Of a DNA stretch of 13,969 nucleotides, positions 8,401 to 13,969 are shown one piece after another. The position numbers were made by a program, and so were the translations under genes. The notes beneath the pieces were generated by a model. That model did not search any database. It saw nothing but the letters and a program-made list of their open reading frames with translations, and was not told the origin of the DNA. The stretch comes from Armatimonadota bacterium. Lineage in GTDB: Bacteria; Armatimonadota; UBA10988. Positions within the stretch are counted from its first letter, which is position 1, and each line of letters starts with the position of its first letter. The stretch is from the NCBI GenBank assembly GCA_016183835.1, contig JACPDV010000567.1, positions 1 through 13,969 of the forward strand, written 5' to 3'.

Positions 8401-8479
8401 AAGCGGTGAGCAGGAACAGGCCAACCGGGGAATCCGGCTCCTCCGGCGCCGCGGCAGGGGCTGGCGGTTCGTGGGTCAT
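5414..8479 (-). CDS. P1B-type heavy-metal ATPase fused to HflK-like SPFH domain
   Basis: This 1021-residue protein combines a complete metal pump with an SPFH scaffold. ATPase part (1-630): membrane segments before residue 108, actuator TGES at 183-186, metal-site CPC at 278-280, phosphorylation motif DKTGTL from Asp322, the P1B marker HP at 361-362, TGDRE at 476-480, and GDGINDAP at 522-529. The last segments contain GLNGVAVLL and HQAGSLAVLLNALRLL. There is no N-terminal HMA domain or CxxC. Residues about 668-688 form an extra membrane segment, followed by an SPFH domain (690-960) with HflK signatures (LMLTGDANFVEVQAVVQY, DDVLTTARGRV, YENKLQQINEAEAYGNE). A Pro/Ala/Glu-rich tail closes it. 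The fusion lies within one open frame with no sign of a sequencing join. The metal cannot be assigned: CPC allows copper, zinc or cadmium, and the final segment has neither the typical copper nor the typical ZntA pattern. The ATG lacks a clear Shine-Dalgarno sequence and follows the previous gene by 28 bases. Confidence 0.92.
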   Translation of the reverse strand: MTHEPPAPAAAPEEPDSPVGLFLLTAFLGLLILLDWRLGGQSLIPGYSLRPALIAAAVGAVRVTFASLSGLLEGRIGADLALAIATWAALWIRQPFAAAEVVFIAMTGESLEAVAFSRTRRALERLLALWPQTACVVVDGEEREVPTAELRVGDRVVVRPGERVAVDGRIVLGETSLDESSLTGESLPVDRGVGDEVRSGTQNLHGAIHVFAEEVGAETILGRVVALVAAAQQRQAPVQRTADLYAAWFLPAVLLCAGLTLWATRDWMRTVAVLVVACPCALVLATPAAVLAGIGRLARRGVLVKSGEALETLARVRTLGFDKTGTLTAGRLEVGDRVPFGTTTAAELLRLAAAGESGAEHPLAQCFVEAARDAGLAFEPAEELQALPGLGVTARGAEGRLAVGNARLMEQLGIGVDAAAVETLERLAASGQTAVLVARDGRLVGAVGARDRLRPDAADTVRALHRLGLRRVALLTGDREAVAGRVAAQVGIDEVHAELLPADKAAWVRTRRNAGERVAMVGDGINDAPALAEADVGVAIAERGSDIAAEAADIVLLGDPLAQVPYLVQVCREVLGTIRLSILGFAFGLNGVAVLLSAWGKLSPVQAAVFHQAGSLAVLLNALRLLGMEPRPGSAGERAAGLARRWLAAALAFDLDGLVTWSALRWRTILRWKLRLLAGLWLLTCLVPVGAEQVAVIRVFGRHGATYGPGLWLKPWWPIGRARLLRPGEVRALELGFASVPGAAPRPGPGQYEWDSAHLAGVYQRVPDEALMLTGDANFVEVQAVVQYTVADPARYAFAAADVAGFVKARAETVLREVAAGMALDDVLTTARGRVEQQARSGLQAACDAGGVGVRIAAVELGDVHPPLEVVPAFRAVSSAYENKLQQINEAEAYGNEAVALARGEAAARRQAAEAYRVGRVDRARGEAARFTLRQQTWRAAPEVTAARLRLDAVERSLTGRRKLILDPAVTARRQFWTLSPDLQKLFPGQPAPAPSGLATEEAEEAPPAPAAPPAAGGVTP

Positions 8480-8507
8480 CGCGCGCTGAGCTTCGGCGCC
8501 GGGCCCG

Positions 8508-11246
8508 CTACGCCTTCCGGTCCAGCCACACCGGGCTCGACCAGGCCAGCTCGCCGTCCTGCTGCTCCACCCGCACGTAGTAGTAGCTGTCGGCGTTCAG
8601 CGGGGCGTTGTCCAGGTACTCGAAGCTCAGCTCCGGCCCGGGCCCGCCGAAGCTGTAGACCACTTGGTTGTTGCGAATGATCCGTGTCACCGCCACGGGC
8701 GAGACGGCCGAGACCACCACCTTGACCCGCACCGGCCCGACCTGCGGCTGACGCACGATGTCGCCCATCAGGTGTCCGTCCACGGTCATGGCCACGGCGA
8801 TCTTGGCGGCCGTGGAGCCCCAGGTGTGCCGCGCCCGGCAGGCGTCGAGCACGGCCTCGCGGGTGAGGCGGTCCACCAGCACGCCGGCCTTGCCCTTCCC
8901 GCCGCCGTGATCGGGCGAGGCGATCACCCCGATCCGGATCCCCTTCGCCCACGCGTCCTGGATGAAGTAGCCGGGCCAGCCGTTGGCGGTCCGCCGCGGC
9001 GCGGTGTCCGCCTCGTAGCTCTCGCGCGCCTGGAAGATCTCGGCCACCGGCTGCTTGAGCTCGTCGGTGTAGCTCCAGTCGGTGGGCACGTTGTTCCCCG
9101 AGTCGGCGAGCTGGTGCGGGATCATGATGTAGTTGCGCTCGCCCAGCGTGTCCCACACCTGGCGCGGGGTGAAGTAGCTCGGATCGCGCGAGTTGTACCA
9201 CTGCGGCTCGTACGGGTCGGCGAAGATCAGGTTGCGGTGGCCGTAGTACCCGGGCGGCTTGGTGTGGCGCTCGTTGTCGCTGGTCCACTCCTCGGCGACG
9301 AACGTGACGAACCGCCCGGGATCGTGGCTCGCGCGCGTGATCTTGGCCGAGTAGCGCCAGGCGGGCGGCGAGATGTTGTAGCCGTGGTCGGTCACCGCCC
9401 CGAAGTCGAGGCGGCCGAGCTCGCGCATGGCCACGTAGTCTTCCTCGGTGCGCACGTCGGCCGCGCGGGCGCAGACGCTGATGTCGCTGTGCTCGTGCAG
9501 GTTGCCGAAGCACCCCAACAGCCGCCGGCCCGCGAGGTCCGTGGTGAACGCCGGCCGGTCCTCGCCCATGCGGTGCAGCTCGGCCGGGAACGGGAACTGC
9601 GGCTCGTCCGCGTCGACGAACGGCGCCGTTTGCAGCCCGGCGGCGGCGGGCAGGTCGGCCGTCGGCACGGCCAGGGCCACCACCTTCGAGGTGACGGTGG
9701 CGGCATCGGCGTTGCTCTTCCAGCCCGGGCCCACGGTGTCCACCGTCTGGGCGCCGACCACAAGGTCGTCGAGCGCCGCCAGCGCCGGCTCGCGGCTCCG
9801 CCCGGTGCCGCCGCTGAGCATGCCCTGGTCGGTCCAGGCGTCGCCGCCGAAGACGCGCAGCCGGGTCTCCCAGCCTTCACGGCCCGCCGCGCCGCGCGCC
9901 TGCCGCCAGGCGAGCCAGAGCCGGCCATGGGCGTCCACCGCGAGCGCCGGCTGCTCAACCGGCTCGCCTGCCACGCCCTGTTCGAGGCCCTTGGCCGCCA
10001 GCAGGCCGGAGTCGGTCACCTCCGCCAAGCGGATCGAGCGGCGGTCGAGCGAGTTGGTGCGGTATCCGGCGAACGTGCCGGACTCCCACGCCACCCACAG
10101 CCCACCGCGCCACCAGACCGCGGCCGGGTTGAGGTCGTAGCGGTTGCTGCGGGTCAGCCGCCGCGGCGCCGACCAGCGCCCGCCCTCCAGCACCCGCAGC
10201 CAAAGGTCGCGCCCGCCGTCCACGAACCGGTCGTAGACGAGGTGCACGCGCCCGCCACCCAGCGCCAGCGCCGGGTTGTAGCTGTGCTCCTCGCCGGCGG
10301 CTACGGGCCGCTCCGCCCGCAAGCCCTGGATGGCGCTGAGCCACACGCGCCGCGCGCCGCCGCGATTGCCCACCCAGGCGAGCCACAGCCGCCCCCCGTC
10401 GAGCACGCCCGCCACGCCCACCGCGGAGTCGGCGCCGTCCGTGACCGCCACCGCGCGGCCCGGCCCGTCGGCGCCGAGCGGCACCGCGCGGATCCCCCAC
10501 CGCCCGCGCACCTCGGCGGCGGTCACCAGCCAGATCCCGCCCGGGCCGCCCACCAGGCGCGGCCAGAGGGTGTAGCTGCCGGCGCCGAAGTCCAGGTTCC
10601 AGGTGCGCGCCACGGTCACGGGCGGGCCGGGGTCGAGGAGGGCGATCACCAGCCGGTCGCGGTCGGGCCCGGCCACCTCCCAGGCGCCCCACAGCGCCCC
10701 GGCGCCGGCGGCCAGGCTGGGTTGGTCGGCGTAGTCGCCCGCGGCGCTGAGGGTCGCGGGCCGGCCGGCGGCGAGGGCGGTGAGGCTGAGATCGTCCACC
10801 CAGGCGGTGCCCACCGGCTGCCCGCCGTGGGAGGAAGGAACGACGAACTGCAGCTCCCACGCGGCGGAGACCGGCACGGTGAAGACGGCGGTGCACCCGC
10901 GCCACGCCGCCGGGAGCTTCTCCCAGCGTCCCGGGTTGCGCCGGTCGCCGGGCCGCTCGATCCAGAACACCACCATGTTGGCTTGGTCGCTGCGCGCCCA
11001 GAAGCTGACCTCGTAGGGCACGTCGGCCTCGAGCGTGAGGGTCTGGGTGAGCGAGTGGTGCTGCTCCGCGGCGGTGACGGTGGCGGTGAAGCAGGCGCTG
11101 CCGGCGTGGGCGGTGGTGGTGACCCTCTGGCAGTCACCGCCCCAGGCGGCGGTGCCGTCCTCGCCGCCGGGGTTGCGGAGGAGGTTGGGGCCGGCGAGAG
11201 CGGGGAGGGCGGCCAGAGCGGTATACCAGGTGAGCCACCGCGGCAT
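8508..11246 (-). CDS. Secreted DUF3604/PHP-like protein with carbohydrate-binding and propeller regions
   Basis: This 912-residue exported protein has a signal peptide (about 1-18, ending PALAG) and three regions. Residues 20-158 start NLLRNPGGEDGTAAW and end TAWVDDLSL, the pattern of CBM_4_9-like jelly-roll modules. Residues 165-525 show repeated blades (LWGAWEV, IWLVTAAE, LWLAWVG, LWVAWES, LWLAWRQ), like a BNR/sialidase-type beta-propeller. Residues 575-840 match DUF3604, a PHP-like metal hydrolase family: NLHEHSD (582-588), FGAVTDHGYN, AEEW (651-654), GHRN, PHQ and SPDHGGG. These His/Asp residues would bind metals. A small beta-sandwich (about 838-908) closes it. The start at 11246 has GGAGGG nine bases upstream and follows the Uma2 remnant by six bases. 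The substrate is unknown; the modules suggest a polysaccharide or a phosphoester or sulfate-bearing ligand outside the cell. Confidence 0.88.
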   Translation of the reverse strand: MPRWLTWYTALAALPALAGPNLLRNPGGEDGTAAWGGDCQRVTTTAHAGSACFTATVTAAEQHHSLTQTLTLEADVPYEVSFWARSDQANMVVFWIERPGDRRNPGRWEKLPAAWRGCTAVFTVPVSAAWELQFVVPSSHGGQPVGTAWVDDLSLTALAAGRPATLSAAGDYADQPSLAAGAGALWGAWEVAGPDRDRLVIALLDPGPPVTVARTWNLDFGAGSYTLWPRLVGGPGGIWLVTAAEVRGRWGIRAVPLGADGPGRAVAVTDGADSAVGVAGVLDGGRLWLAWVGNRGGARRVWLSAIQGLRAERPVAAGEEHSYNPALALGGGRVHLVYDRFVDGGRDLWLRVLEGGRWSAPRRLTRSNRYDLNPAAVWWRGGLWVAWESGTFAGYRTNSLDRRSIRLAEVTDSGLLAAKGLEQGVAGEPVEQPALAVDAHGRLWLAWRQARGAAGREGWETRLRVFGGDAWTDQGMLSGGTGRSREPALAALDDLVVGAQTVDTVGPGWKSNADAATVTSKVVALAVPTADLPAAAGLQTAPFVDADEPQFPFPAELHRMGEDRPAFTTDLAGRRLLGCFGNLHEHSDISVCARAADVRTEEDYVAMRELGRLDFGAVTDHGYNISPPAWRYSAKITRASHDPGRFVTFVAEEWTSDNERHTKPPGYYGHRNLIFADPYEPQWYNSRDPSYFTPRQVWDTLGERNYIMIPHQLADSGNNVPTDWSYTDELKQPVAEIFQARESYEADTAPRRTANGWPGYFIQDAWAKGIRIGVIASPDHGGGKGKAGVLVDRLTREAVLDACRARHTWGSTAAKIAVAMTVDGHLMGDIVRQPQVGPVRVKVVVSAVSPVAVTRIIRNNQVVYSFGGPGPELSFEYLDNAPLNADSYYYVRVEQQDGELAWSSPVWLDRKA

Positions 11247-11252
11247 GGCGCC

Positions 11253-11716
11253 CTACCCTCCGCCGAGCCCCAGCTCGGACGCAATCTCGAAGACCGACGG
11301 GCGGGTCCAGAGCCATTCGACCCGAAGCCTGAGGCCGGACAGCGCAGGACTCTCGTAGACTCCCACGGGTCCGACCACGACCGGGCTGTAGATACCCTCC
11401 GCGTCGAGCAGAAAGAACTCGGGGCGCCGCCGCTCCGGATCCAACAGCCAGTACTCAGGCACGCCGCCCTGCTCGTACTCGTAGAACTTGTCGCCATGGT
11501 CCACGCCGCGAGTGCTCGGGCTGGCGATCTCGATGACCAGGTCTGCCGGGCCTTCGAGGTAGGCCGCGCGGAGCCGGTCGAGGTTCACCGTAGCGACACA
11601 GGCGCCATCTCCACCACCTCCCCATCCACCCATTCCACATGCTGGTTCTCCCCGTCCCAGGCGAGGAACTCCTCGAAGGTCAGCTTCGCCCTGGTCTGTG
11701 CCACGCTGTCGGACAT
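11253..11716 (-). pseudogene. Uma2 family (PD-(D/E)XK nuclease-like) gene, deleted and frameshifted
   Basis: The first 43 codons (MSDSVAQTRAKLTFEEFLAW, later VEWVDGEVVEMAPVS) are a standard Uma2/DUF820 N-terminus, ending at a stop at 11585. In another frame, overlapping at about 11593-11599, the family resumes with VATVNLDRLRAAYLEGPADL, the IEIASPSTRGVDHGDKFYEY active-site segment, and YWLLDPERRRPEFF, ending at 11253. Family members carry roughly 50 more residues between these parts, including the catalytic Asp of the PD motif; these are missing, so a deletion of about 150 bases plus a frame change has inactivated the gene. GGGAGA lies five bases before the ATG at 11716. Intact Uma2 proteins are very often multicopy and of unknown physiological role. 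The remaining second frame could at most make a fragment. Confidence 0.85.
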
Positions 11717-11748
11717 GGTCGTCTCCCGCCAGGTGCCCCCGTACCCCC

Positions 11749-11757
11749 TATTATACT
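11749..11757. promoter_or_regulatory. Overlapping divergent -10 elements
   Basis: The single AT-rich patch between the divergent genes contains a perfect TATAAT on the minus strand (11755-11750) and TATACT on the plus strand (11752-11757). The minus-strand element would give a leader of roughly 25-30 bases before the Uma2 start, and the plus-strand element roughly 50 bases before the GH20-like start. No good -35 hexamer is visible on either side, so activity may need an activator or an alternative sigma factor. Confidence 0.45.
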
Positions 11758-11813
11758 CATCCCGCCTTGCCTCCGCGGCGGTGCCGTGCCACCATCGCGC
11801 CGGGAGGCCGCGC

Positions 11814-13969
11814 ATGGCCACCGCATCGCTGTTGCTCACCCTTTTCTGGCCCCAGCCGCGCGAGCTGCGCCAGGGCACGCCGGCAGGGCTGGCGCTCCCC
11901 CTCCGGATCGAGGCCCCCGCCGACCTGGCCCGGCCCGCTGCACTCCTGCAACACGAGCTGCGCCAGCGATTGGGCGAACGCGCCGTCGGCGACGGCGGCC
12001 GCACCGTGCTGACGTTGCGACTCGACCCGGCGACGCACCCTCGGCCGGAAGGCTACGGGCTCACCACCTCAGCCGACGGCGTGCTGTTGTCCGCGCATGA
12101 CGAGCAAGGCGCGTTCTGGGCCGTGCACAGCTTCCTCCAGCTTCTCGCCGCCGCGCGGCCGCGACCCGACGGCTGGACGCTCCCCGGCATCGCGCTCCGC
12201 GACTGGCCCGAGTGCCCCTTCCGCGCATTCATGATGCAGGGCGCCTGGACCCGCGACGTGGACTTCCTCAAGCAGAACCTGGATCTGCTCGCGCGCTTCA
12301 AGGTGGGCTACGTGGCGATCGAGTTCGGCCCTCAGGTGGTGCTGGACGCCCTGCCCGACGCCGCGCGCGGAGCCCGGTTCACCAAGGCCCAGGCCAAGGA
12401 GGTCGTCGCCTACGCCCGGAGCCTGGGGTTGCGGCCGATCGGCTATCTCAACCTGCTCGGTCACCTAGACCGCGCCTACCAACAGGCGCCGTACACCGAT
12501 CACGGCGGCGTGATGGTCGGCGAGGACGAGACGTACGAGAAGTTCGTCTACCCCATCCTCACCGAGATGCTCGATGCCTACGGCCCCATCGAGTACTTCC
12601 ATTGCGGCATGGACGAGGCCTGGGACCTGTTCAGGTGGGCCTCGGAGACCGGCCAGAACACGCCCGACCTGCTGGTGCGGCACCTGCAGCGGGTGGATGC
12701 CTTCCTCAGACAGCGCGGCGCCAAACTGGTGATCTGGCACGACATGCTCATGGCGCCCGAGCTGGAGAAGGAGTTGCACGCGCCGGTCGGCCCGGCCAAC
12801 GGCGGCCCGCCGCAGAACACCGCCGCCGCGATCGCCAAAGTGCCCAAGGACATCATCCTGGACTACTGGTTCTACGACCCGCTGGAGCAGTACCCCGGCC
12901 TGGACTGGCTCCAAGCCCAGGGCTTCACGGTGTGGGCCAGCCCCTGGCAGACGCCCTTCAGCCTCGCGCGCTACGCCCAGCAGCGCGGCGTGCCGCGCAT
13001 GGGCACGCACTGGGCTGGGCCGCCCGCCTGTTTCTACTCCAGCACCTACAGCCAGGTCCCGGCCGTGTACGCCCAGGCCGCCTGGAGCCCGTCCGCGGGC
13101 GATCCCGGCCCGCACCCGGAGCCGGGCCTCACCGCCGCCGCACGCCGCGCCACCGACCGCGAGCTGTGGCGGCGGCCGTCGCTGGCCGTCCAGGGCAACA
13201 CCGTGCTGCTGCTCCGGACGACGGCTGAGCCGCAGCGATTGGTCTGGCCCGCCGACGCCGCACGGGCACCGGAAGTGCACGGCGGGTTGCCGTTCGACTT
13301 CGGGCATCCGGCGGAGGTCACACCTCTGCCCAGCAGCGCGCGGGTTCTCAGCGATCCAGCCCGCGCCGCGACCATCGTGCTCACCGGCGGCGACCGGCTC
13401 AAGCTCGACGGCGTCAACACCGGCCGCGGACCGGACCAGCTTGTCCTCTACGCCCCACCTCGCGCCAGCACGGGCACCAACATCTACGGCGTGGAGGTCG
13501 CCGTCAGCGCGCAGGGCCAGGTGCTCGAGGCCTCGACGTACGGCTCCGGCAACCATGCCATCCCGGCCGGCGGGTTCGTGCTCTCGGCTCACGTCGGCCC
13601 CCACGCCACGGCGGCCAAGCGGCTGGAGGCCCTGCGGCCCGGCGATCGGGTGGCCGCGCTCGACGCTCAGGGCGACTGGCTTGGCGGGTGGGATCCCGGC
13701 CGTTACGAGCTGGTCCTTCCTGGTGCGAGCTGCCGAGTGGATGCTGTCGATCGGGACCGGGAGTCGGGCCTCCTGGTGGTCTACCGCCCCGGCCAGGGCA
13801 CGGGGCGGACCGGCACGAACCAGTGGGGCATCGAAGCCATCGTGTCCGCCGGCAAGGTAGCGGCAGTGGAGGAGGGCAAGGGCAATGCCGCGATCCCGCT
13901 CGACGGCCTGGTTGCCTCCGCGCACGGTGCCTGGCCGGCCGTCGAGGCGCTGCGCAGGCTGCGGCCGGG
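11814..13969 (+). CDS. GH20-like glycoside hydrolase with C-terminal tandem modules (3' end outside window)
   Basis: An open frame of 718 codons runs off the right edge. Residues 30-125 resemble the GH20 accessory domain (EGYGLTTSADGVLLSAHDEQ, then AVHSFLQLL). Residues 130-420 are a beta/alpha-barrel: FRAFMMQGAWTRDVDFLKQN, then YFHCGMDEAWDLF, where Asp267-Glu268 correspond to the catalytic Asp-Glu pair of beta-N-acetylhexosaminidases. From about 525 comes DGVNTGRGPDQLVLY and two copies of a module starting TGTN (Thr553 and Thr666), each ending near LRPG. Such segments are known to me from proteins with phosphodiester-glycosidase domains, and one may follow beyond the edge. The start is set by GGGAGG (11802-11807) six bases before ATG. 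The N-terminus (MATASLLLTLFW) is only weakly signal-like, so export is uncertain. GH20 membership is by motif and order; the substrate is not determined. Confidence 0.85.
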   Translation, partial: MATASLLLTLFWPQPRELRQGTPAGLALPLRIEAPADLARPAALLQHELRQRLGERAVGDGGRTVLTLRLDPATHPRPEGYGLTTSADGVLLSAHDEQGAFWAVHSFLQLLAAARPRPDGWTLPGIALRDWPECPFRAFMMQGAWTRDVDFLKQNLDLLARFKVGYVAIEFGPQVVLDALPDAARGARFTKAQAKEVVAYARSLGLRPIGYLNLLGHLDRAYQQAPYTDHGGVMVGEDETYEKFVYPILTEMLDAYGPIEYFHCGMDEAWDLFRWASETGQNTPDLLVRHLQRVDAFLRQRGAKLVIWHDMLMAPELEKELHAPVGPANGGPPQNTAAAIAKVPKDIILDYWFYDPLEQYPGLDWLQAQGFTVWASPWQTPFSLARYAQQRGVPRMGTHWAGPPACFYSSTYSQVPAVYAQAAWSPSAGDPGPHPEPGLTAAARRATDRELWRRPSLAVQGNTVLLLRTTAEPQRLVWPADAARAPEVHGGLPFDFGHPAEVTPLPSSARVLSDPARAATIVLTGGDRLKLDGVNTGRGPDQLVLYAPPRASTGTNIYGVEVAVSAQGQVLEASTYGSGNHAIPAGGFVLSAHVGPHATAAKRLEALRPGDRVAALDAQGDWLGGWDPGRYELVLPGASCRVDAVDRDRESGLLVVYRPGQGTGRTGTNQWGIEAIVSAGKVAAVEEGKGNAAIPLDGLVASAHGAWPAVEALRRLRP
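13470..13652 (+). repeat. Protein-level repeat, copy 1 (TGTNIYGVE module)
   Basis: This encodes residues 553-613 of the GH20-like protein. The order is TGTN, aromatic-Gly, Glu, a short strand, GN-x-AIP, G-x-V-x-SAH, and LRPG. Copy 2 repeats the same order 113 residues later. Confidence 0.75.
13809..13969 (+). repeat. Protein-level repeat, copy 2 (TGTNQWGIE module)
   Basis: This encodes residues 666 to the window edge: TGTNQWGIEAIVSAG, then GNAAIP, GLVASAHG and LRRLRPG. It aligns with copy 1 at all the named positions, with a few residues fewer before GN and before LRPG. The module continues to or past the edge. Confidence 0.72.

Noticed and set aside
12465..13925. Long minus-strand open frame (486 codons)
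   Set aside because: It is antisense to the GH20-like gene, has biased Arg/Gly/Val composition, and shows no family motif. It results from high GC.

Overview
The window is very GC-rich, with no transposase, CRISPR array, rRNA or tRNA gene that I can see. The gene set (a Gfo/Idh/MocA plus aldo/keto reductase fusion, a secreted DUF3604-type protein, an Uma2-family remnant, a GH20-like protein) resembles environmental Armatimonadota or Planctomycetota genomes. That placement is inference; the window holds no phylogenetic marker.

Layout. (1) 1-220 is non-coding and carries a nested palindromic element at 53-147. (2) 221-2230 (+) encodes a two-domain oxidoreductase. (3) 2312-2884 (-) is an uncharacterised gene in a stretch visibly less GC-rich than its surroundings. 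Its promoter is recognisable and has a dyad centred on the -35 box. (4) 3044-8479 (-) is the core: a tightly packed block of a P1B-type heavy-metal ATPase fused to an HflK-like SPFH domain, then a free HflC, a second HflK-like protein, and a small membrane-anchored, possibly NTF2-like protein. All three internal junctions are GTGA stop/start overlaps preceded by a strong Shine-Dalgarno sequence. (5) 8508-11246 (-) encodes a large exported protein (N-terminal carbohydrate-binding-like domain, beta-propeller-like middle, DUF3604/PHP-like C-terminus). (6) 11253-11716 (-) is an Uma2-family gene broken by an internal deletion and frameshift. (7) From a divergent promoter region, a large GH20-like gene starts at 11814 (+) and runs off the right edge.

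How the genes may work together. Everything from 11716 down to 3044 is on the minus strand with gaps of at most 28 bases, so one long transcript is possible. The ATPase, SPFH and NTF2-like genes almost certainly form one expression unit. The most interesting signal is the ATPase-SPFH fusion followed by two more SPFH subunits, with no FtsH protease in view: it suggests a membrane-scaffold assembly built around a metal pump instead of around FtsH. The DUF3604 protein and the GH20-like protein both look directed at carbohydrates or other extracellular substrates and lie close to either side of the divergent promoter.
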